A stretch of DNA of 46,190 nucleotides from Thermoplasmatales archaeon (lineage in GTDB: Archaea > Thermoplasmatota > Thermoplasmata > Methanomassiliicoccales > Methanomethylophilaceae). The notes beneath the pieces are model-generated. The model made no database searches. It worked only from the letters and a program-made list of their open reading frames with translations, and was not told the DNA's origin. This document shows positions 18,350 to 26,027 of this stretch, piece after piece; within the stretch, counting starts at the first letter, position 1, and each line of letters begins with the position of its first letter. The DNA lies in assembly GCA_012520845.1 (NCBI GenBank), contig JAAYNL010000002.1, positions 1 through 46,190 of the forward strand, in the 5' to 3' direction. The position numbers and the translations under genes were made by a program.

Positions 18350-19996
18350 ATGAGAAGCGACGTTTTCAGGACTCCTTCCGGCGCCCCGGCCAGGAGCCTT
18401 CTGAGGGCCTCCGGCGTCACGGACGGCGAGATGGCCAGACCCTTCGTCGGGATAGCCAGTTCCTGGAACGATATCGTCCCGGGCCACGTCCACCTGGACG
18501 CCGTGGCCCGCGAGATCGCCCGCGGCGTCGAGGAGGCGGGCGGCAGGCCGTTCACCTTCGGCGTGCCCGCCGTGTGCGACGGAGTGGCCATGGGCCACGG
18601 CGGCATGAGGTATTCCCTGGTGTCCAGGGAGGTCATCTCCGACTGCTGCGAAATCATGGTCGAGGCCCACGCCTTGGACGGCTGGGTCGGCGTCACGAAT
18701 TGCGACAAGGTCACCCCCGGCATGCTCATGGCCGCCGGCAGGGTCAACGTGCCCGCCATCGTTTTCACCGGCGGGGCCATGGAGGTCGGGAAGGACCCGA
18801 GGGGCGGGGATTCCGACCTACAGACGGTCTTCGAGGCCCTGGGGTCCGTGAGGGCGGGGGATATGGACGACCCATTGCTCCATGAGATAGAACGCACCGC
18901 CTGCCCCGGGGCGGGCAGCTGTTCCGGCCTGTTCACCGCCAACACCATGGCCTGCCTGACGGAGGTCCTCGGCCTGGGCATGGGGGGGAACGCCACCACC
19001 CTCGCCACCGACCCCGAGAAGCTGAGGCTGGCAAGGCGCGCCGGCAGATTGATCGTCCGGCTAATCGAAGAGGGCAGAAAGCCCAGGGACGTCGTCACGG
19101 CGGCCTCGTTCAGGAACGCCGTCAGGGTCGACATGGCAATCGGCGGCTCCACGAACACGGCGCTGCATATCCCCGCGATAGCCAGGGACTTCGGCATCGA
19201 AGGCGTGGACCTGGGTCTTTTCGATACGATATCCAGGGAAGTGCCGCACATAGTCAGCATGAGGCCCGCCGGCCCGTGCAGCATGGCCGACCTCCACGCC
19301 GCCGGCGGGATACCCGCCGTGATGCACGTGCTGCTCCCGATGCTGGAGGACGCCGGCACGGTCGAAGGCAAGGGCATCAGGGAAATCGCGAAGGCGGCCA
19401 AACCGATGGGCGACGCCATAAGGACTCTGGAAGAACCGTTCCACGCCGAGGGCGGCATAGCCGTCCTGAAGGGCAATCTGGCCCCGAGGGGCGCCGTCGT
19501 CAAACAGGCGGCGGTTTCCGAGAAGATGATGAGGTTCAAGGGGCCGGCGAGGGTTTTCGATTCCGAGGAAGCCGCGATAGAGGGGATCTCATCCGGGAAA
19601 GTAGTCCCGGGCGACGTCGTCGTGATCAGGTACGTCGGCCCCAAGGGCGCCCCGGGGATGCCGGAGATGCTTTCCCCCACCAGCATGATCGCGGGCATGG
19701 GCCTGGGCGATTCCGTCGCCCTGGTCACCGACGGCAGGTTTTCCGGCGCCACGAGGGGCGGGGCGATAGGCCACGTCTCCCCGGAGGCATACGAGGGCGG
19801 CCCCATAGCCGCCGTCAGGGACGGGGATACCGTAGAGATAGATATACCAAAAAGGACGATAACGGTGCATATGACCGAGAAGGAGATGGCAAAGCGGCTC
19901 TCGTCCCCGCGGCCAATCGGGCCCGCGCCGCCCGGTGCCCTTTCCAAATACAGGGAGCTGGTGGGCGACGGCGCCGGGGGTGCGTACCTTGGCTGA
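18350..19996 (+). CDS. ilvD: Dihydroxy-acid dehydratase
   Basis: The protein has 548 residues, the usual length. It converts dihydroxy-isovalerate and -methylvalerate to the keto acids of valine, leucine and isoleucine synthesis. Fe-S ligands and surrounding blocks are visible: [14 protein letters not shown] and [30 protein letters not shown] matches the family N-terminus and [21 protein letters not shown] the C-terminal active-site block. The ATG at 18350 is set by the TATA element and by the family start ([17 protein letters not shown]). No other ilv genes are nearby. The next gene overlaps its end by 8 nt. Confidence 0.95.
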   Translation: MRSDVFRTPSGAPARSLLRASGVTDGEMARPFVGIASSWNDIVPGHVHLDAVAREIARGVEEAGGRPFTFGVPAVCDGVAMGHGGMRYSLVSREVISDCCEIMVEAHALDGWVGVTNCDKVTPGMLMAAGRVNVPAIVFTGGAMEVGKDPRGGDSDLQTVFEALGSVRAGDMDDPLLHEIERTACPGAGSCSGLFTANTMACLTEVLGLGMGGNATTLATDPEKLRLARRAGRLIVRLIEEGRKPRDVVTAASFRNAVRVDMAIGGSTNTALHIPAIARDFGIEGVDLGLFDTISREVPHIVSMRPAGPCSMADLHAAGGIPAVMHVLLPMLEDAGTVEGKGIREIAKAAKPMGDAIRTLEEPFHAEGGIAVLKGNLAPRGAVVKQAAVSEKMMRFKGPARVFDSEEAAIEGISSGKVVPGDVVVIRYVGPKGAPGMPEMLSPTSMIAGMGLGDSVALVTDGRFSGATRGGAIGHVSPEAYEGGPIAAVRDGDTVEIDIPKRTITVHMTEKEMAKRLSSPRPIGPAPPGALSKYRELVGDGAGGAYLG

Positions 19997-20474
19997 ATAC
20001 AAACGCCTCAACCCGAAGTGCCAGGTCGCGATGTACATATACAATGCGATCGCGTTCGCGGTGCTGTTCGCGATATTCTTCGCGGTTTGGAAATACCTGC
20101 CGGAAGCGGGGTTGGCGCGGAACATCGAGAATTACGTCAGATGGACCACCTACGCAATCCTTGCGATCGTCGCCGCCTACCTCGTCCTGGGGCCCGTGAT
20201 TTACTACAGGAGGTATAGGTACATCATCGACGGCGACAAGGTCGACGTCCGTAAAGGCATCATTTTCATAAGGAGAAGCCTGACCCCGATAGAAAGGATA
20301 CACCAGGTCGACGTGTCTAGGGGGCCGATACTCTCCATGCTGGGTCTTGCCAACGTCACCATCACGACGGCCGGCGGCGTGGCGTCCCTGAGCTACCTGG
20401 AAATCCCTGAGGCGGAAAGGGTCGCCGAGGAACTCAACGCCCTCGTTATGAAAATCCTGAAGGAAGGGGAATGA
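19989..20474 (+). CDS. Membrane protein with bPH2 (DUF304, YdbS-like) domain
   Basis: The protein has 161 residues. Two hydrophobic helices (about 16-37 and about 53-72) precede a bPH2 bacterial pleckstrin-homology-like domain with the signature [21 protein letters not shown], then [14 protein letters not shown] and the [13 protein letters not shown] strand. The start is a TTG at 19989, 5 nt after a GCCGGGGGT ribosome site and overlapping the ilvD stop. The following gene encodes a larger bPH2 protein 1 nt away; in bacteria such pairs (YdbS/YdbT) occur together. The biochemical role is unknown. The link to ilvD appears to be transcriptional only. Confidence 0.8.
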   Translation: MAEYKRLNPKCQVAMYIYNAIAFAVLFAIFFAVWKYLPEAGLARNIENYVRWTTYAILAIVAAYLVLGPVIYYRRYRYIIDGDKVDVRKGIIFIRRSLTPIERIHQVDVSRGPILSMLGLANVTITTAGGVASLSYLEIPEAERVAEELNALVMKILKEGE

Positions 20475-20475
20475 G

Positions 20476-21954
20476 ATGGCTTTCGAATCCGGGGAAAGCT
20501 TCAGGTCGGACGCCACCGTGATTCCGGTGAACTTCGCTGCGATGTTCGTCACTTTCGGCTTCATGATTTTCGTGGCGTCTGAGTATCTCCTCGAAGCCGG
20601 CCATTTGGCGCTCCTTGTCGTGGCCATCGCCGCCGCCCTCGCGGCCAGTGTCTTTTATCCCGTAAGATGGTGGAAGTTGACCACCTACCGCGTCGGCGAG
20701 ACAGGCGTCGAGGTGAAAAGGGAAACCTGGTTCCGCCTGGACAAAATCATACCTTACGGGAAGATAGCGTCCGTAAACCTGACGAGGGGGTTGCCCAACA
20801 GGATACTGGGGACGTCGAACGTGGTGATCAACGCCAACGCCGGCCCCTCGGCCGTCGTCCCGGAGGCGACGATATGGCTGAAGGCGGCGGATGCGGAAAG
20901 GCTGAAGGAAATCATCAACGCAAGGATGACCGGCCCGGGGAAGGAGCCGGTGTTCGAGGAGGCGGAGTTCGTTTCGCTGGTGAATTTCACCGCCAAGGAC
21001 AGCGTGATCCAGGGCGTGTTCGGGCAGCCGTCCGCCGCAATGTTCGGCACCCTGCTCTCGATTGCGCTTGCCCTGTTTTTCGCGTTTTTCGACAGGGAGG
21101 GCCTCACGATCACGTTCGTCATCCTCGCCGTCAGCTTCGCCATACCCGCGGTTGTGAACATAGTGAAGTATTATGACTTCAGGGTGAGGCGCGTCGGCGA
21201 CACGATACACATCAGGCACGGCGCGATCTGGAACTATTCGTCGTCCTTCGAGACGGTCAAGGTGAACGCGATAAGGGTCAAGAAACCCCTATTGGCGAGG
21301 CTGATCGGCAAATCAAGCATCGAGGCGGAAGTCATCGGCGTCACCCAGGAGAAGGGCGAGAGGCCGTTGCTTTGCCTCATGGTCAAGGACGAGGTGCTGC
21401 CTCATGTCATCTCCGAGCTGATACCGGAATTTTCCGAGAACGTCGACCTGAAAAAGCAGCCGAAGGAGGCGAGGTACCCATTGTTGGCGGGGGCGGCCAT
21501 ACGCTCCATAGTGACGGCCGCGATCCTTTACCCCCTGCTCTTTTTCGCCATAGACGCGGCTTCGGGGGAATTCGAGATCCCATGGCTGATCTCCGATTTC
21601 GGCGCCCTCGGCGCCGTCGCCCTGACCACCCTACTGCATTTCTTCTGGATGGACAGGCGCATGAGGATCGAGGCCCTCGCCCTGGGCGACGAGACCATGA
21701 CCGTCGTGCGCGGCGTCGTGGACCGGGAAAGGGTGACGATGATGTACGACAGGGTGCAGATAGTCGAAGCCGTTTCCGACCCGTTCTCCAGGCCCTTCGG
21801 CCTTTCGAGGTGCAGTTTCTCGCTGCTGTCCTCCGTCGGCGCGACGAACGAACGCACGGGTTACTTCGAGACGGACGTCCTGGAGGGCATCGGCGATACC
21901 TTGGTAGAGAGGATCAGGAGCGGTAAGCGCAGCTATTCCTACAAATCGTTCTGA
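20476..21954 (+). CDS. Multi-domain bPH2 membrane protein (YdbT-like)
   Basis: The protein has 492 residues. Pairs of membrane helices alternate with bPH2 domains, giving three copies. The first follows WWKLTTYRVGETGVEVKRE, the second YYDFRVRRVGDTIHIRHG, and the third begins near IEALALGDETMTVVRGVVDRE. LTRGLPNRILGTSNVVI and RVQIVEAVSDPFSRPFGLSR are the conserved motifs after the first strand in copies one and three. The ATG is 1 nt from the previous stop, so the two proteins probably act as one membrane complex. No catalytic motif was seen. Confidence 0.8.
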   Translation: MAFESGESFRSDATVIPVNFAAMFVTFGFMIFVASEYLLEAGHLALLVVAIAAALAASVFYPVRWWKLTTYRVGETGVEVKRETWFRLDKIIPYGKIASVNLTRGLPNRILGTSNVVINANAGPSAVVPEATIWLKAADAERLKEIINARMTGPGKEPVFEEAEFVSLVNFTAKDSVIQGVFGQPSAAMFGTLLSIALALFFAFFDREGLTITFVILAVSFAIPAVVNIVKYYDFRVRRVGDTIHIRHGAIWNYSSSFETVKVNAIRVKKPLLARLIGKSSIEAEVIGVTQEKGERPLLCLMVKDEVLPHVISELIPEFSENVDLKKQPKEARYPLLAGAAIRSIVTAAILYPLLFFAIDAASGEFEIPWLISDFGALGAVALTTLLHFFWMDRRMRIEALALGDETMTVVRGVVDRERVTMMYDRVQIVEAVSDPFSRPFGLSRCSFSLLSSVGATNERTGYFETDVLEGIGDTLVERIRSGKRSYSYKSF

Positions 21955-21980
21955 TCGCCCAGGGTCCGCGGAAAGACAAG

Positions 21981-22005
21981 ATATTTAACGGAGTATCGCA
22001 ACTCA
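21981..22005 (+). promoter_or_regulatory. Promoter of tRNA-Ala
   Basis: ATATTTAA (21981-21988) is the TATA box. The 13-mer GTATCGCAACTCA follows at 21993-22005, identical to the one in the uS12 promoter. Confidence 0.6.
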
Positions 22006-22014
22006 GGGCACACT

Positions 22015-22089
22015 GGGTCGATAGATCAGCGGTAGATCGCTTGCTTTGCAAGCAAGAAGTCGTGGGTTCAAATCCCACTCGATCCACCA
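22015..22089 (+). tRNA. tRNA-Ala (UGC), CCA encoded
   Basis: The 7-bp acceptor stem is GGGTCGA with TCGATCC and contains one G-U pair. The anticodon arm CTTGC-TTTGCAA-GCAAG gives anticodon TGC. The T arm GTGGG-TTCAAAT-CCCAC is perfect. The discriminator A at 22086 is followed by genomic CCA (22087-22089). The alanyl-tRNA synthetase gene lies immediately downstream on the other strand. Confidence 0.95.
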
Positions 22090-22182
22090 TCCCGTTTTCC
22101 AAAGGGCGGCGCCATGCGCCCCCAATCCCCGACCATTCCGAATCTCGCAGCATTCGAAAGATCCGGTCGGTGCGTGGCGGGG

Positions 22183-23946
22183 TTATTTGCCCACTACCGC
22201 CCTGATTCTCCTGACCCCGGCGGCGGAACTCTCTTCCTTGGTGATTTTGAACGTACCGATTTCGGACGTCCTGGAAACGTGGGGCCCGCCGCAGAGTTCC
22301 TTGGAGTATTCCCCGATGCAATAGACCTTGACGACTTCGCCGTACTTGTCGCCGAAGACCCCGATGGCCCCGAAATCCGTGGCTTCGTCCAAGGTCATCT
22401 CGCGGCATTCCACGGGGAGGTCCTTGGCGATGATGTTGTTGACGTATTCCTCAATCCCGTCCAGTTCCTCCCTGGTGATTTTCCGGTCGAAGTTGAAGTC
22501 GAACCTGAGCCTCTCGGCGGTTATGTTGCTGCCTTTCTGGGTAATGCCCGGATCGATCAACTCACGCAACGCGGCGTGGAGTAGATGGGTGGCCGTATGC
22601 AGCTTGGTGGTCTCCTCGCCGCTGTCGGCGAGACCGCCCTTGAACGTCTGGTCCGCCCCGGCCCTGGATTTGTCCTGATGCTCCCTGAAGCGGTTTTCGA
22701 AATCCGCCATGTCGACCCTTTTGCCCCTTTCTCTTGCGAGTTCCGCCGTGAGTTCCACGGGGAAACCGAAGGTGTCGAAGAGCCTGAAGACCTGTTCCCC
22801 GTCGAGGGTGTCGCCCACGGCCTCCTCCGCGAGGGCATCGAAGCGCCTGAGCCCCTTCCTGAGGGTTTTCCTGAAACGTTCCTCCTCCTCGTCCAGCCCT
22901 CTGTGGACGGCCTTGGCGTTCCTCCTCAGTTCGGGATAGGCGTCGCCGTACTCGTCGATGACGACGTCGGCCACGGCGCCCATGAAGTTCTCCTCGTAGC
23001 CCAGGCCAGACATGTATCTGGAGGCCCTCCTTATCAGGCGCCTGACTATGTATCCGGCGCCCATCCTGGCCGGGAACACCCCGTCGGCGAGCATGAATGT
23101 GGCCGCCCTGACGTGGTCCGCGATGATCCTGAACGCCCTGACGTCGTCCCCGGCGTATTCCCTGCCAGAGATTTCCTCTATCTTGGAGATGATGCCGGTG
23201 AAGAGCGTGGTCTCGTACACGGTGCCGACGCCTTGCAATATGCCCAGCACCCTCTCGAGGCCCATGCCCGTGTCGACGTTCCTTTGTTTCAGGGGCGAGA
23301 AATCCCCCTTCTCATCCTTGTAATATTCCATGAAGACGTTGTTCCAGATCTCGACGTATTTGCCGCACCGGCAGGCGGGGCCGCAGCCCTCGCCGCAGGC
23401 GGGACGGCCGTCGTCGTAGAAAATCTCCGTGTCGGGGCCGCATGGGCCGGTGAGCCCGGCGGGGCCCCACCAGTTGTCCTCCATGCCGTAGTAGAAAATC
23501 CTCTCCTTGGGGATTCCCATCCTTTCCCATATGGCGGCGGTCTCCGTGTCCCTGGGTATCCCGCCCTCGCCTTTGAAGACGGTGACGGCGATGTCGTCCA
23601 GGGAAAGACCCAGGCCCTTGACGAGGAAATCCCTGCTGTATTCGATGGACTCCTCTTTGAAGTAGTCGCCGAGGGACCAGTTCCCGAGCATCTCGAAGAA
23701 GGTGAGGTGGGTGGGGTCGCCGACCTCGTCGATGTCCCCCGTCCTGACGCATTTCTGGAAATTCACCAGCCGTTTGCCCATTGGGTGCTTCTCGCCCAGT
23801 AGGTAGGGGACGAGGGGGTGCATGCCGGCGGTGGTGAACAGCACGGTGGGGTCGTTCTCGGGGACGAGGGAGGCGGAGCCGATCTGGGCGTGCCCCCTCT
23901 CTTTGAAAAATTCGACGTATGCCGTCCTGAGTTCCTGAGCGTCCAT
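22183..23946 (-). CDS. alaS: Alanyl-tRNA synthetase, short form without C-Ala domain
   Basis: The protein has 587 residues, against about 870-960 for usual AlaRS. The class II catalytic core is complete (motif region KCVRTGDIDEVGDPTHLTFF, then EMLGNWSLGDYF). The tRNA-recognition helices and the editing domain with HTATH (about residue 450) and CGGPH (Cys552) zinc/editing residues are also present. The protein ends soon after the editing domain, at VRRIRAVVGK, so the oligomerisation/C-Ala (DHHA1) part is absent. The stop is TAA and no downstream frame continues it. The sequence style is bacterial rather than archaeal, resembling short AlaRS of candidate-phyla bacteria from memory, which suggests lateral transfer. 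It attaches alanine to tRNA-Ala and clears Ser/Gly mischarging. Confidence 0.93.
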   Translation of the reverse strand: MDAQELRTAYVEFFKERGHAQIGSASLVPENDPTVLFTTAGMHPLVPYLLGEKHPMGKRLVNFQKCVRTGDIDEVGDPTHLTFFEMLGNWSLGDYFKEESIEYSRDFLVKGLGLSLDDIAVTVFKGEGGIPRDTETAAIWERMGIPKERIFYYGMEDNWWGPAGLTGPCGPDTEIFYDDGRPACGEGCGPACRCGKYVEIWNNVFMEYYKDEKGDFSPLKQRNVDTGMGLERVLGILQGVGTVYETTLFTGIISKIEEISGREYAGDDVRAFRIIADHVRAATFMLADGVFPARMGAGYIVRRLIRRASRYMSGLGYEENFMGAVADVVIDEYGDAYPELRRNAKAVHRGLDEEEERFRKTLRKGLRRFDALAEEAVGDTLDGEQVFRLFDTFGFPVELTAELARERGKRVDMADFENRFREHQDKSRAGADQTFKGGLADSGEETTKLHTATHLLHAALRELIDPGITQKGSNITAERLRFDFNFDRKITREELDGIEEYVNNIIAKDLPVECREMTLDEATDFGAIGVFGDKYGEVVKVYCIGEYSKELCGGPHVSRTSEIGTFKITKEESSAAGVRRIRAVVGK

Positions 23947-23960
23947 CCTTCGACTCTCCC

Positions 23961-23995
23961 TATGGGGTGCCCCATACGCTCTTTCCTTAAATATG
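23961..23995 (-). promoter_or_regulatory. alaS promoter with palindrome at the presumed start of transcription
   Basis: The minus-strand TATA element GCATATTTAAGG lies at about 23984-23995. The interrupted palindrome TATGGGG-TG-CCCCATA occupies 23961-23976, between the TATA element and the ATG at 23946. It could be an operator or a leader hairpin. Confidence 0.4.
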
Positions 23996-24072
23996 CTATG
24001 AACGCGGCACGGGGCGCTGGGGGAACGCGGGAGTGTGTTTTAAGGCGTAAGGCGCAATGGGGTGGCGATAGC

Positions 24073-24603
24073 ATGGCGGGCAATCGCAAGGATACCGGGA
24101 AGAACGGCAAGGAACCGAGGATGGGGATGGACGAGATGCAGGTTTACGTCGAAACCCTTGGCACCCAGATGTATCTCATGTCCAATGCCATAGACTCGAT
24201 AATGGAAACCAGGGCATTGAACGTCCTTTCCGGCAGGAAAGGGTTCAACGTCGAGGAAGGCATCGCCGAGAAGGCGGGGAAATGCGGCATATGCGGCGAG
24301 GCGGTGGAAATCGGGGACTACGCCAGGTTCCTGATGGTTCTTGACAAAAAGCACTCGAAGGACGGTTACCCAACGATGACGGCGCACCCGTTCCACGACG
24401 CATGCGCCACCAGGGCGCTCCTGTATATGTTCCCCCAGGCGCTCCTGACGAGGGTCACGGCCATGGGGATTTTCGACGACGACACGGCCGACGCCATCTG
24501 CGACCCGGAGGCCAGGAAGGAACTCATCGAGGAACTGCTCGATTATTACTACAGCGAGTGTCAGGGCGACGATTCCGACTGCGATTGCGAGGATTGCATA
24601 TAG
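24073..24603 (+). CDS. Hypothetical Cys-rich protein with CxxC motif and acidic-Cys tail
   Basis: The protein has 176 residues and was not assigned to a family. A basic N-terminus (about 1-18) is followed by a helical region (about 20-60), then KCGICGEAVEIGDYARFLMV, a CxxC motif that looks like half of a zinc or Fe-S site. An HPFHDACATRALLY block could supply further ligands. The last residues are an Asp/Cys-rich tail (CQGDDSDCDCEDCI). The stop is TAG; if amber were read as pyrrolysine the protein would gain nine residues before a TAA. It is convergent with nifB, with 3 nt between stops. A TATA-like TTTTAAGG lies at about 24038-24046. A metal-binding role is inference from composition. Confidence 0.6.
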   Translation: MAGNRKDTGKNGKEPRMGMDEMQVYVETLGTQMYLMSNAIDSIMETRALNVLSGRKGFNVEEGIAEKAGKCGICGEAVEIGDYARFLMVLDKKHSKDGYPTMTAHPFHDACATRALLYMFPQALLTRVTAMGIFDDDTADAICDPEARKELIEELLDYYYSECQGDDSDCDCEDCI

Positions 24604-24606
24604 GAG

Positions 24607-25833
24607 TCAGCAGCCGCCTCCCATCTCTAACACCGCGTCCGCCACAGGGCCGTCGCGCAGCGACACCCGGATTCCGCGGGCGCTCAGCTCCGCCAACGGC
24701 CCCTCGCCGATTTCCTTGACGACGATCGCGGACACGGCGCCCAACGAGGCGATTATGCCGGATACGTGTTCCCTGTGACTTTCGCCGGCCATCTCCCGTC
24801 CGGTGTCCACGGGAACCTTCCTGACCATCCTTATCGTGTCGCCGTCCGTGGCGTAAATCCTGAATTCCCTTGTGTTGCCGAAACCGCCTGAAACGGTTTT
24901 CCCGTCCTCGGTGGCCACGGCAACGAGGCGTTCCCCGGGAAGGGTCGGTGTCTGTATGGGCGCCGGTGCACTGCCTTTACCGCAACCGGCGAACTCCGCC
25001 GACCTGTCCTTCCCGAGCAGGCCGATGGCGTCCGCCCTGCACTGTTTGCAGTGGCGCATCATCCTGGCATCCGCCTCGCAAAGATCCATCATCTCCCTGC
25101 GCTCGGCGGCCGTCGGCGCCCTCATGTTCTCGAAGGGCGTGCCTTCCACCGGGATTAGCGGCAGTATGTTCACGATGTAGGCCCCGAGCGATTTCACCCT
25201 CTTCACGAGTTCCGGGATGTGCCCGGCGTTGATCCCGGGGATCATGACGACGTTGACCTTCACAAGCATACCCAGACCGACCGCTTTCTCGATTCCCTCG
25301 AGCTGGTTCGCCAAAAGGCGCTCGGCGGCTTCTCCACCCGTGAGCCTTTTGCCCTCCCAAATCACGGAGCCGTAGATTTTCTCGGCGATCGCGGGGTCGA
25401 CGGCGTTCATGGTGACGGTCACGAACCTCACGCCAAGCCTGTGCAGTTCGTCCGCGCGTTGGGGGAGCATGAGGCCGTTCGTGGAAATGCAGGCGGTCAG
25501 GTCAGGGAATCTCTCGGCCAAAAGACCCAGCGTCTCGAACGTCTCCTCGTTGGCCAATGCGTCGCCGGGACCCGCAATGCCGATAACGGACAGTTCGGGG
25601 ATGGCTTTCCTGACCTCGGAGACCTTGTCGATCGCCTCCGCGGGCGTGAGGACCTCGCTCGTGACCCCGGGGCGGGACTCGTTGCTGCAATCGTATTTCC
25701 GGTTGCAGTAATTGCATTGGATGTTGCACCTGGGCGCCACGGGGAGGTGCATCCTGGCGAATTTTCTGTGCGCCTCCTCGTTGTAGCAGGGATGGGTTTC
25801 CAAGGCCTTCGCCAACGATTCCCCGATTTCCAT
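24607..25833 (-). CDS. nifB: NifB-type radical SAM protein (nitrogenase cofactor precursor synthesis)
   Basis: The protein has 408 residues. The radical SAM CxxxCxxC motif is Cys36, Cys40 and Cys43 (RCNIQCNYC), preceded by the NifB hallmark HPCYNEEAH and followed by NRKYDC. The motif CKQCRADAIGLLG supplies the cysteines for the K-cluster region. Residues about 300-405 form a NifX/NafY-like domain (LVAVATEDGKTVSGGFGNT), an arrangement common in NifB. The start at 25833 fits the TATA element on the minus strand (25854-25865); in-frame codons further upstream run into the promoter. It assembles the 8Fe-9S-C NifB cofactor. No nifHDK genes are in the window. Confidence 0.9.
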   Translation of the reverse strand: MEIGESLAKALETHPCYNEEAHRKFARMHLPVAPRCNIQCNYCNRKYDCSNESRPGVTSEVLTPAEAIDKVSEVRKAIPELSVIGIAGPGDALANEETFETLGLLAERFPDLTACISTNGLMLPQRADELHRLGVRFVTVTMNAVDPAIAEKIYGSVIWEGKRLTGGEAAERLLANQLEGIEKAVGLGMLVKVNVVMIPGINAGHIPELVKRVKSLGAYIVNILPLIPVEGTPFENMRAPTAAERREMMDLCEADARMMRHCKQCRADAIGLLGKDRSAEFAGCGKGSAPAPIQTPTLPGERLVAVATEDGKTVSGGFGNTREFRIYATDGDTIRMVRKVPVDTGREMAGESHREHVSGIIASLGAVSAIVVKEIGEGPLAELSARGIRVSLRDGPVADAVLEMGGGC

Positions 25834-25853
25834 GCGGCCGTAATCGCAGGGGG

Positions 25854-25865
25854 TTGATAAAAAGG
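25854..25865 (-). promoter_or_regulatory. TATA box of nifB
   Basis: The minus strand reads CCTTTTTATCAA, about 25 nt before the ATG at 25833. Confidence 0.45.
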
Positions 25866-25972
25866 TGGCAAACCAACGTCGGTTTCGATCGGTTTTTGGG
25901 AACCCAATTCCCGGCACGTTTCGTGGGCCGGATGGCACAGCGTCCGATGAATCGGGTGAAATCATTTAAGTG

Positions 25973-26005
25973 TTAATTCATTTTAAAATAATCATACATT
26001 TATAT
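25973..26005 (+). promoter_or_regulatory. Promoter of the first binding protein with degenerate palindrome
   Basis: TTTATAT (25999-26005) is the TATA box, about 23 nt before the ATG. The 14-mer TTAATTCATTTTAA at 25973-25986 is a weak relative of the TTAG-N6-CTAA palindromes found at 27199 and 29647. Confidence 0.4.
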
Positions 26006-26027
26006 CGGTTGGTCAGTCCAGGTCGTG

